A DNA stretch of 64,000 bases from Streptomyces aureocirculatus. Lineage in GTDB: Bacteria; Actinomycetota; Actinomycetes; Streptomycetales; Streptomycetaceae. The position numbers and the translations under genes were made by a program. The stretch is from contig NZ_JOAP01000006.1 in assembly GCF_000720475.1 (NCBI RefSeq), positions 1-64,000 on the forward strand, given 5' to 3'. The notes beneath the pieces are model-generated. The model searched no databases. It had not been told where the DNA came from and saw only the letters and a list, made by a program, of their open reading frames with translations. Positions 57,245-64,000 of this stretch are shown one piece after another; the stretch's first letter is position 1; each line of letters begins with the position of its first letter.

Positions 57245-58486
57245 GTGAGTTCCCCAGATCCACAGGTTCGCGCAGCGCGAAACCCTTCCGACCCGACCCC
57301 GCCCGGCCCCGACGGAGGGCAGGACTCCGTGCGAGCGCAGGACTCCGCGCGGGAGCAGGACTCCGCACCGGCGGGCGAGCCGCCGTCCGCCGCGGTGGCG
57401 CCCTCGCGCGACGGCTCGTCGCCCGCGGCCCCGCGCGGGCCCGTCGTCGCCGTCACCGGCGCGGCAGCGGGCGTGGGCGCGCAGCTCACCGAGCGCCTCG
57501 CCGCGTCCGAGCAGATCAAGCAGGTCGTGGCCATCGACGAGCGGCGCGGCGAGTGCGCGCGGGCCCAGTGGCACATCCTGGACGTCCGCGACCCGGCCAT
57601 CGCGGAGAAGCTGCGCGGTGTCGACGTCGTCGTGCACCTGGCGCTCGACCTCGACCTGGAGACCGACGCCGCCGCCCGCACCGCGTACAACGTGCGCGGC
57701 ACCCAGACCGTCCTGACGGCTGCGGCCGCCGCCGGTGTGCACCGTGTCGTGCTGTGCACGTCGGCGATGGTCTACGGAGCGCTGTCCGACAACGAACTGC
57801 CCCTCTCCGAAGACGCCGAACTGCGGGCGACTGCCGAGGCCACCGGTGTCGGTGACCTCCTGGAGATCGAGCGGCTCGCCCGACGGGCCCCGCGCGCGCA
57901 CCCCGGCCTGAACGTCACCGTGGTGCGGCCCGCCATCCTCGTCGGCGGCACCGACACCGCGCTGACCAGGTACTTCGAGTCGCCGCGGCTTCTTGTGGTG
58001 GCCGGTTCGCGGCCCGCGTGGCAGTTCTGCCACGTCGACGACCTGTGCAGCGCGCTGGAGTACGCCGTCGTGGAGAAGGTCGACGGCGACCTTGCCGTCG
58101 GGTGCGACGGCTGGCTGGAGCAGGAGGAGGTCGAGGAGCTGAGCGGCATCCGGCGCATGGAGCTGCCCTCCACGGTCGCTCTCGGCGCGGCGGCGCGGCT
58201 CCACCGGATCGGGCTCACGCCGTCCCCGGCGGGCGACCTCGCCTACACGATGTACCCCTGGGTCGTCAGTGTCAGCAGGCTGCACGACGCGGGGTGGCGG
58301 CCGCAGTGGACCAACGAGGAGGTGCTCGCGGAGCTGCTCGACGAGGTGGCCGGGCGGCGCACTGTTGCCGGGCGGCGGCTCGGGCGCAAGGACGCGACCG
58401 CCGCGGGGGCCGCGGGGGCGACGGTGGCTCTGCTGGGTACGGCTGCGCTGGTGCGGCGGGCGCGGAAGGCGCGGAGGCGGATGTAG
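57245..58486 (+). CDS. SDR-family NAD-dependent epimerase-like membrane protein
   Basis: This 413-residue protein has a disordered Ser/Ala/Asp-rich N terminus (residues 1-55), with an extended-SDR domain following: VAVTGAAAGVGAQLTERL binds NAD(P), VVHLALDLDLE follows and CTSAMVYGAL holds the serine. The usual YxxxK is not obvious, since the MVYGAL tyrosine lacks the lysine, so catalysis is doubtful. A C-terminal membrane segment (AGAAGATVALLGTAALV) with a basic end (RRARKARRRM) anchors it. GGAG is 7 nt before the GTG. It diverges from the Zn-protease gene. Confidence 0.82.
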   Translation: MSSPDPQVRAARNPSDPTPPGPDGGQDSVRAQDSAREQDSAPAGEPPSAAVAPSRDGSSPAAPRGPVVAVTGAAAGVGAQLTERLAASEQIKQVVAIDERRGECARAQWHILDVRDPAIAEKLRGVDVVVHLALDLDLETDAAARTAYNVRGTQTVLTAAAAAGVHRVVLCTSAMVYGALSDNELPLSEDAELRATAEATGVGDLLEIERLARRAPRAHPGLNVTVVRPAILVGGTDTALTRYFESPRLLVVAGSRPAWQFCHVDDLCSALEYAVVEKVDGDLAVGCDGWLEQEEVEELSGIRRMELPSTVALGAAARLHRIGLTPSPAGDLAYTMYPWVVSVSRLHDAGWRPQWTNEEVLAELLDEVAGRRTVAGRRLGRKDATAAGAAGATVALLGTAALVRRARKARRRM

Positions 58487-58559
58487 GCGTGGCCCGGCTT
58501 CGGCCTGGCCCCGCCTGGTCTGGCTGGGTACGGGGCCGGGGCCGGGGCCGACAGGACGG

Positions 58560-58670
58560 TTGCCCGGCGTCGGGGGCTGTGCCCACCCATCCCCAAGCTC
58601 TCGGCTCCGCTCGAGCGGGACAGACCCCACTCGCCCTGCGGGACGATTGCCCACAGGGGTGCTGCTCTCG
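58560..58670. repeat. Interspersed repeat related to the 4.4-kb array
   Basis: GGGGCTGTGCCCACCC and GATTGCCCACAGGGG match blocks of the tandem array at 4430-4700. The 236-bp gap between the SDR gene and moaE holds this element and the promoter of moaE; no gene is seen. Confidence 0.65.
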
Positions 58671-58693
58671 CTGTAGGAAAGCGCTATTTCGGG

Positions 58694-58716
58694 TTGTCAG
58701 TGGTGTGCGGCACGAT
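58694..58716 (+). promoter_or_regulatory. PafBC-type promoter candidate of moaE
   Basis: TTGTCAGTG (58694-58702), 8 bases, then CACGAT (58711-58716). The -35-like half is perfect; the -10 lacks its first T. The ATG lies 6 nt beyond, giving a leaderless transcript. Confidence 0.5.
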
Positions 58717-58722
58717 GGCCGT

Positions 58723-59184
58723 ATGGCACGTAATCCGATGGACCACCCCGGGGAGCAGCCCGGTGCCGAGCCGGTTCGGCTGCTTGCGATCCGGGACACC
58801 CCGCTCTCGCTCGACGAGGTCTTCCGTGCCGTCGGTGACGACGCCGCTGGGGGCACGGCGCTGTTCGTCGGGACGGTGCGCAACCACGACGGGGGCGCGG
58901 ACGTCGACGAGCTCGGGTACTCCAGCCACCCGAGCGCCGAGGCGGAGCTGCGTCGCGTCGCGGAGAAGGTCGTCGCCGACTTCCCGGTGCGCGCCCTGGC
59001 CGCCGTGCACCGCGTGGGGGACCTCTCCGTGGGCGATCTCGCGGTCGTGGTCGCCGTGTCCTGCCCGCACCGCGCCGAGGCGTTCGCGGCCTGCCGCAGG
59101 CTGATCGACGACCTCAAGCACGAGGTGCCCATCTGGAAGCACCAGCGGTTCTCCGACGGCCAGGAGGAGTGGGTCGGGGCCTAG
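58723..59184 (+). CDS. moaE: Molybdopterin synthase large subunit-like protein (MoaE)
   Basis: The 153-residue protein is of the MoaE family: GTALFVGTVRNHDGG near residue 48, YSSHPSAEAELRRV, HRVGDLSVGDLAVVVAVSCP, and the active-site lysine loop EVPIWKHQRFSDG at the end. It transfers sulfur from MoaD-type thiocarboxylate to precursor Z. No moaD lies in this window, but moeZ, which charges MoaD, does. A disordered 20-residue N terminus precedes the domain. It appears leaderless. Confidence 0.92.
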   Translation: MARNPMDHPGEQPGAEPVRLLAIRDTPLSLDEVFRAVGDDAAGGTALFVGTVRNHDGGADVDELGYSSHPSAEAELRRVAEKVVADFPVRALAAVHRVGDLSVGDLAVVVAVSCPHRAEAFAACRRLIDDLKHEVPIWKHQRFSDGQEEWVGA

Positions 59185-59204
59185 ACAGACCCGGCCACCC
59201 TGAA

Positions 59205-59230
59205 GGGCTCCGGTTGCGTAACCGGACCCC
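59205..59230 (+). terminator. Terminator-like hairpin after moaE
   Basis: GGGCTCCGGTT (59205-59215) pairs with AACCGGACCCC (59220-59230) with a single mismatch and a GCGT loop. Confidence 0.6.
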
Positions 59231-59318
59231 TGCTGTGAGCGTTGTCGGAGCTGATGGTTAATCTGCTGATCAGTCAGTTGCGGTCAGTCGTGGTCGCTCA
59301 AGGGGTCAGGAGGTCGAC

Positions 59319-59501
59319 ATGGCATCGCTCGCCTGGCTGCTGATTCCGGTTCTCGCGGCCGTCGGTGCCGGTCTGTGGGCCGCGTGGGCCAACCGGGCCC
59401 GCAAGAGCGGCAGGACGGGTGACAACAGCGAGCTGAACGGCTACGCGGCGTTCCGTGAGGCGATGGAGAAGTCCCGCTCGGGCACCGACACCGCCGCCTG
59501 A
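59319..59501 (+). CDS. Small single-pass membrane protein
   Basis: The 60-residue protein has one N-terminal membrane helix (LAWLLIPVLAAVGAGLWAAW), a basic stop-transfer segment (NRARKSGRTG) and a cytosolic tail. AGGAGG lies 6 nt before the ATG. The topology is predicted N-out/C-in. No function is known; similar short proteins precede the PDZ/Lon-like protease gene in Streptomyces. Confidence 0.78.
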   Translation: MASLAWLLIPVLAAVGAGLWAAWANRARKSGRTGDNSELNGYAAFREAMEKSRSGTDTAA

Positions 59502-59518
59502 CCCTGCTGCGGGCCCGC

Positions 59519-59611
59519 GGCGGTCTCGTACGGACGCCCGTGGCGGTCTCGTAGGGACGCGCGCGGCGGTCTCGTACGGGAAGCCCGCGGCGGTCTCGTA
59601 CGGACGCCCCA
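59519..59611. repeat. Four 23-24 bp tandem repeats
   Basis: Units GGCGGTCTCGTACGGACGCC (or a close variant) start at 59519, 59542, 59565 and 59589. They fill the gap before the PDZ/Lon-like protease gene, ending 26 nt before its -10 box. Confidence 0.85.
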
Positions 59612-59648
59612 GGGATGCACGCACAGGGCCGTCCCGTACTGTCGTTCC

Positions 59649-60737
59649 ATGCCACGCCGCACTGCGACGATGCTCGCCTCCACCCTGATGCTGATCGCGC
59701 TGCTCTGCGCCGGAGTGCTCATCAAGGTGCCGTACTCGGAGATGTCCCCGGGGCCCACGGTGAACACCCTGGGCGATCACGGCGGCGAGCCGGTGCTGCA
59801 GATCTCGGGCCACAAGACGTACCCCACGAGCGGCCACCTGAACATGACGACGGTCAGGGTGACCAGCGCCGACTACAAGATGAACCTCGCGGAGGCCGTG
59901 TACGGCTGGCTGGCGCACGACAACATCGTGGTGCCGCACGACACCCTGTACCCGGACGGCAAGACGGAGCAGCAGTCCAGCCAGGAGAACGCCGAGGAGT
60001 TCAGCCAGTCCCAGGAGAGCGCGAAGGTCGCCGCCCTGAAGGAACTGAAGCTCCCGGTGAAGTCGCAGGTGGTCGTCTCCACCGTCTACAAGGACAGCCC
60101 CGCCGAGGGCAAGCTGCACGCGGGTGACGTGATCAGAAGCGTCGACGGGAAGCCCGTGAAGCGGTTCACGGACGTCGCCGAGCTCGTCACGAAGCACAAG
60201 GCGGGCGAGCCCGTCGTGTTCGGCATCGTCCCCGTCAAGGAGGCCGCCGCCGCCGAGAAGGCCGACAAGAAGCCGACGGCCACCGAGACCGTGAAGATCA
60301 CCACGGAGAAGGCCGAGGACGACGGGCGCGCGGTCGTCGGCATCAAGGCCGGGACCGACCACACGTACCCGTTCACCATCGACATCAAGCTGGCCGACGT
60401 GGGCGGGCCGAGCGCGGGCCTGATGTTCGCCCTCGGCATCGTCGACAAGCTCACGCCCGGCGACCTCACCGGCGGCAAGTTCGTCGCGGGCACCGGCACC
60501 ATCGAGGAGGACGGCAAGGTCGGCCCGATCGGCGGCATCGAGATGAAGACCGTCGGCGCGCGCGACAAGGGCGCCGAGTACTTCCTGACGCCGAAGGACA
60601 ACTGCGCCTCAGCGGCGAGCGACGTCCCCGACGGGCTCACGCTCGTCAAGGTGAACACCATCGCCGACGCGGTGAAGTCCCTCAAGGCCATCAGCAAGGG
60701 CGACACCGCCGACCTGCCGAAGTGCACCACGAGCTGA
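59649..60737 (+). CDS. PDZ-domain Lon-like membrane serine protease
   Basis: This 362-residue protein has one N-terminal membrane helix (MLASTLMLIALLCAGVLIKV) and YSEMSPGPTVNTLG. The PDZ domain (about 155-215) holds VVSTVYKDSPAEGKLHAGDV, and the Lon-type proteolytic domain holds the nucleophile in DVGGPSAGLMFAL. The general-base lysine is probably in GGIEMKTVGA. It is the YlbL/Rv3194c type, which faces the outside of the membrane and degrades or regulates membrane proteins. TACTGT ends 6 nt before the ATG, indicating a leaderless transcript. It converges with the PPA1309 gene. Confidence 0.9.
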   Translation: MPRRTATMLASTLMLIALLCAGVLIKVPYSEMSPGPTVNTLGDHGGEPVLQISGHKTYPTSGHLNMTTVRVTSADYKMNLAEAVYGWLAHDNIVVPHDTLYPDGKTEQQSSQENAEEFSQSQESAKVAALKELKLPVKSQVVVSTVYKDSPAEGKLHAGDVIRSVDGKPVKRFTDVAELVTKHKAGEPVVFGIVPVKEAAAAEKADKKPTATETVKITTEKAEDDGRAVVGIKAGTDHTYPFTIDIKLADVGGPSAGLMFALGIVDKLTPGDLTGGKFVAGTGTIEEDGKVGPIGGIEMKTVGARDKGAEYFLTPKDNCASAASDVPDGLTLVKVNTIADAVKSLKAISKGDTADLPKCTTS

Positions 60738-60831
60738 CGGTCCGGTACGACACGCCCCGACACGCCCCGGCACACCCCGGTACGACCCGGCCGAGGCCGA
60801 CAGCGGCCCCGGCCGAGAAATTGCCCGGCGG

Positions 60832-61389
60832 CTACTCCGCGAACGTCGCCGCCAGCGCCTCCGCGAGGCCCGGCACCAGGTCGGAGCCCGTGAGCACCTC
60901 CGTCGGCGAATCCTTCTCGCGCAGCCGCAGCGCCGACTCACGGGCGCCGTCACGCAGCACCGCGACGGTCATGCGGACCTCCTGCCGCTCCGGGTGCTTG
61001 GCCACCCACTTGGCGAGCTGCTTCTCGCTCATGCCTTCCGGAACGGAAGCCTCCGCGGACGGCGGCAGCATGAGCCGCTCCACACTGAGGGCACAGCCGA
61101 CGACCGAGTCGGGCCAGGCGATGGTGCCGAGGAACTCGTCGAGGGGCGAGCCCGCGGGCAGTTCGTCCTGCTCGATCGGGGTGAGCGGAGCAGCGGAGGC
61201 GTCTTCGGACAGACCCAGGCGGTCGGCCAGGGTCGGCTCCTGCGTACGCAGCCGTGCGGTGTCGACGAGGGCGAAGAGACGGGCGGGCTGATCCCAGCCG
61301 AGCCCGCCGACATAGTCGTCGATCTCGAGCACGGCAACGGTCAAGGGGCTCGCGGCCATCGGTGGGCCGGAGGGGGAAACGTTGGGCAT
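60832..61389 (-). CDS. PPA1309 family protein
   Basis: The 185-residue cytosolic protein has the PPA1309 family layout: VAVLEIDDYVGGLGWDQPAR, FALVDTARL, then a Gly/Glu-rich C-terminal part (VRMTVAVLRDGARESALRLR) and ends AEALAATFAE. Function is unknown. ATG at 61389 is chosen by conserved sequence start; an in-frame start at 61440 is possible. The 94 bp beyond its stop hold only short ACACGCCCCG-type repeats. It lies next to the UPF0182 gene, with which it diverges. Confidence 0.85.
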   Translation of the reverse strand: MPNVSPSGPPMAASPLTVAVLEIDDYVGGLGWDQPARLFALVDTARLRTQEPTLADRLGLSEDASAAPLTPIEQDELPAGSPLDEFLGTIAWPDSVVGCALSVERLMLPPSAEASVPEGMSEKQLAKWVAKHPERQEVRMTVAVLRDGARESALRLREKDSPTEVLTGSDLVPGLAEALAATFAE

Positions 61390-61522
61390 GCCCAATATCC
61401 TGCCTCGTTCGGACCCGGGAACGGGAACTGAGTAAAGCATCGGTAAGTTGCATGAGTGGGCTCTACGATCGCGGGGCCCGTTTCAGCCAGCCACAGCTAC
61501 AGCGAACTTCGAGGTGCGCACC

Positions 61523-64000
61523 TTGGCTTTCCAGATGCCGGACCGCGGCGGAGGCCCGACGGGGCCACGGATCAGAGTGGGCCGACCGTCCCGTCGTGTC
61601 CGGACCCTGCTCATGACGCTCGGCGTCCTGGCCGTCCTTGCCATGGCGTTCGTCATGTTCGCGGGATTCTGGACGGACTGGCTCTGGTACCGCTCGGTCC
61701 ACTATTCATCGGTCTTCACCACCACCCTGACGACCAAGATCGGCTTGTTCTTCGTCTTCGGCCTCCTCATGGCGGCCGCGGTCGGCGTGAACATCTGGCT
61801 GGCGCACCGGCTGCGCCCGCCGCTCAGCGCCATGTCGATGGAGCAACAGAGCCTCGACCGGTACCGCATGGCGATCGCGCCCTACAAGAAGTGGCTGCTG
61901 ATCGGCATCACAGCCCTCGTCGGCCTGATCGCGGGTGCGTCCGCCTCCGGCCAGTGGCGCACCTGGCTGATGTGGGTCAACGGCGTCCCCTTCCACCAGA
62001 AGGACCCCCAGTTCCACCTGGACGTGGCCTTCTTCGCCTTCGACCTGCCCTGGTACCGCTTCCTGCTCGGCTTCGGCTTCGCGGCCACGGTGCTCTCGGT
62101 GATCGCCGCCGCCCTGACCCACTACCTGTACGGCGGTCTGCGCATCACCAGCCCCGGCGGGCGGGCCACGGCCGCCGCGACCGGTCATCTGTCGGTGCTC
62201 ATCGGCATCTTCGTCGCCCTCAAGGCGGTCGCCTACTGGCTCGACCGGTACGGCCTCGCGGTGAAGTCCAGTGACTTCAAGGCCACGGGCAACTGGACGG
62301 GCCTGCGCTACGTCGACGCGAACGCCTATCTGCCGGCGAAGACCATCCTGTTCTGCATCGCCGTCATCTGCGCGCTGCTGTTCTTCGCGACGCTGTGGCG
62401 GCGCACCTGGCAGTTGCCGGTCATCGGCTTCGGCCTGATGGTCCTCTCCGCGATCCTCATCGGCGGTCTGTACCCGGCCATCGTGCAGAAGTTCCAGGTC
62501 CAGCCGAACGAGCAGGCCAAGGAGTCCCCGTACGTCGAGAAGAACCTAGAGGCGACCCGCAAGGCGTACGGCATCGGCGGCACGGACGTCACGGAGTACC
62601 CCGGCGTCAGCAAGACCCAGGACAAGACGAAGCTGCGCGACGACGTCGCCGGCGCCGCGAGCCTGCGTCTGCTCGACCCGAACATCGTCTCGCCGACGTT
62701 CCAGCAGTTGCAGCAGATGAAGAACTACTACGGCTTCCCGTCGAACCTGGACGTCGACCGGTACAAGACGAAGGACGGCAAGGCCCAGGACACCGTCATC
62801 GGTCTGCGCGAGCTGAACCTGGACGGCATCCCGAAGAACAACTGGATCAACGACCACTTCCGTTACACCCACGGGTACGGCGTGGTCGCGGCCAAGGGCA
62901 CCGAGGCCGACGACCAGGGGCGACCGAAGTTCACCGAGTCCGACCTGCCGTCCAAGGGCAGCCTCGGCAAGTACGAGCAGCGGATCTACTACGGCGAGAA
63001 GACCAAGCAGTACTCCATCGTCGGCGGTCCCCAGAAGGAGATCGACTACTCCGACGACGACGGCGAGAAGACGACGAGCTACAGGGGCAAGAGCGGCGTC
63101 AACCTCTCCAATCCGCTCAACCGGGCCGCGTACGCGGTGTCGTTCGGCGAACCGCAGATGCTGTACTCCGGAGCGATCGGAGAAGGCTCGCGGATCATGT
63201 ACAACCGCACGCCCAAGGAGCGCGTCGAAGCGGTGGCCCCCTGGCTCACCATCGACGGTGACGCCTACCCGGCGGTCGTCGGCAACAAGATCCAGTGGAT
63301 CGTCGACGCGTACACCACCACGAACGGCTATCCGTACGCGTCGCGTACCACGCTCGGCGACACCACGGCCGACTCGCTGACCGCGAAGAACAACCAGCGG
63401 GTGGTGGCCCAGCAGAACCAGGTCAACTACATCCGCAACTCCGTGAAGGCGACCGTCGACGCCTACACCGGAGACGTCAAGCTCTACGAGTGGGACACCA
63501 AGGACCCCATACTGAAGACGTGGCGCAAGGCGTTCCCGGGCACCGTCAAGGACAAGAGCGAGATCTCCGCCGACCTGATGGACCACCTGCGCTATCCGCA
63601 GGACCTCTTCAAGGTGCAGCGCGAGCTGCTCACCCGCTACCACGTGAAGGACGCCGAGACGTTCCTCAGCGGCAGCGAGGTGTGGCAGGTGCCGGACGAC
63701 CCGACGAACCAGACGTCGAGCGCGGTCCCGCCGTACTACCTGAGCATGAAGATGCCCGGCCAGAAGAAGCAGGACTTCTCCCTGACGACGTCCTTCAATC
63801 CCAACGGCCGGGACAACCTGAGTGCCTTCATGTCGGTGAACGCCGAGCCGGGCACCGATGACTACGGCAAGATCAGAATCCTGAAGATGCCGTCGAGCAC
63901 GACGGTCGACGGACCCAAACAGGTGCAGAGCAAGTTCAACTCCAACGAGGCGATCGCCGAGCAGATCCGATTGCTCAAGGGCGGCGACTCCGAGGTCGAC
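61523..64000 (+). CDS. UPF0182 family membrane protein (partial, runs off the window)
   Basis: This large membrane protein is open to the window end (826 codons so far). It begins [20 protein letters not shown], followed by seven or so N-terminal membrane helices (from [20 protein letters not shown]). A big extracellular domain follows with conserved [33 protein letters not shown] and [13 protein letters not shown]. It is the UPF0182 family of actinobacteria and cyanobacteria (mycobacterial Rv3193c); function is unknown. The TTG start has GAGG 8 nt upstream; an in-frame ATG at 61535 is an alternative. Confidence 0.9.
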   Translation, partial: MAFQMPDRGGGPTGPRIRVGRPSRRVRTLLMTLGVLAVLAMAFVMFAGFWTDWLWYRSVHYSSVFTTTLTTKIGLFFVFGLLMAAAVGVNIWLAHRLRPPLSAMSMEQQSLDRYRMAIAPYKKWLLIGITALVGLIAGASASGQWRTWLMWVNGVPFHQKDPQFHLDVAFFAFDLPWYRFLLGFGFAATVLSVIAAALTHYLYGGLRITSPGGRATAAATGHLSVLIGIFVALKAVAYWLDRYGLAVKSSDFKATGNWTGLRYVDANAYLPAKTILFCIAVICALLFFATLWRRTWQLPVIGFGLMVLSAILIGGLYPAIVQKFQVQPNEQAKESPYVEKNLEATRKAYGIGGTDVTEYPGVSKTQDKTKLRDDVAGAASLRLLDPNIVSPTFQQLQQMKNYYGFPSNLDVDRYKTKDGKAQDTVIGLRELNLDGIPKNNWINDHFRYTHGYGVVAAKGTEADDQGRPKFTESDLPSKGSLGKYEQRIYYGEKTKQYSIVGGPQKEIDYSDDDGEKTTSYRGKSGVNLSNPLNRAAYAVSFGEPQMLYSGAIGEGSRIMYNRTPKERVEAVAPWLTIDGDAYPAVVGNKIQWIVDAYTTTNGYPYASRTTLGDTTADSLTAKNNQRVVAQQNQVNYIRNSVKATVDAYTGDVKLYEWDTKDPILKTWRKAFPGTVKDKSEISADLMDHLRYPQDLFKVQRELLTRYHVKDAETFLSGSEVWQVPDDPTNQTSSAVPPYYLSMKMPGQKKQDFSLTTSFNPNGRDNLSAFMSVNAEPGTDDYGKIRILKMPSSTTVDGPKQVQSKFNSNEAIAEQIRLLKGGDSEVD

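Noticed and set aside
59205..59230. Possible tRNA-like stem after moaE
   Set aside because: Only one hairpin is present; no cloverleaf, anticodon or CCA end can be drawn.

Overview
The window is a high-GC, gene-dense chromosomal segment of a Streptomyces-type actinomycete. The evidence is the strong G/C bias at third codon positions, frequent GTG starts, leaderless genes (TANNNT box ending 6-8 nt before the start codon), actinobacterial families (DUF3107, DUF3152, WhiB-like, PPA1309, UPF0182, mycoredoxin, AdnAB-like helicase-nucleases) and G/C-rich interspersed repeats. The order DEAD-box helicase, DUF3107, TetR, DUF3152, moeZ, alkyltransferase-like protein, adnA/adnB, nudC, mycoredoxin, uvrD2, whiB7/wblC, ABC1 kinase, E1-like protein, Zn protease, PDZ/Lon-like protease, UPF0182 matches, from memory, the Mycobacterium tuberculosis Rv3211-Rv3193c neighbourhood. 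It is therefore core-genome backbone with Streptomyces-specific insertions. No rRNA, tRNA, IS element or CRISPR array was seen.

Layout. 1-8.8 kb: PHP phosphoesterase, MarC, a 50-residue protein with a SigR-type promoter, NYN nuclease, hydrolase, DEAD-box RNA helicase, MiaE-like ferritin-fold protein and DUF3107, with several repeat arrays between them. 8.9-12.8 kb: TetR regulator, a small acidic protein, hydrolase, DUF3152 protein. 12.8-18.8 kb: a leaderless 30-residue leader peptide, an attenuator-like hairpin and an eight-copy 13-bp repeat ahead of a dpp/opp-type peptide transporter. 19-24 kb: a PelF-like glycosyltransferase, a polytopic membrane protein, a sugar epimerase and a spherulin-4/GH135-like hydrolase, together a candidate Pel/galactosaminogalactan-like exopolysaccharide locus. 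24-31.7 kb: moeZ, two paralogous secreted S33 peptidases, and a large membrane protein joining a degenerate kinase domain to an LPG-synthase-type membrane domain.

31.8-47.6 kb is a genome-maintenance and stress region: alkyltransferase-like protein, two UvrD-helicase/RecB-nuclease subunits (AdnA/AdnB-like) split by a lipoprotein gene, M20 dipeptidase, NudC, mycoredoxin, UvrD2, and wblC behind a long leader with an upstream ORF and terminator. 47.7-64 kb: zinc-ribbon protein, ABC1 kinase, RRE/E1-like protein, metallopeptidase, a TerD-AIM24 fusion followed by two more AIM24 proteins, NUDIX protein, Zn-dependent protease, SDR protein, MoaE, PDZ/Lon-like protease, PPA1309 protein, and UPF0182 (cut by the window end).

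Regulation readable in the DNA ties these genes to stress. Perfect GGAAT-N18-GTT (SigR) promoters precede the 50-residue gene, moeZ and the mycoredoxin gene. A perfect TTGTCAGTG-N8-TANNNT (RecA-independent DNA-damage, PafBC-type) promoter precedes adnB, with a weaker match before moaE. An A/T-rich box abutting a -35 element precedes the wblC leader. All functional statements are from motif recognition and remembered family knowledge; no database search was run.
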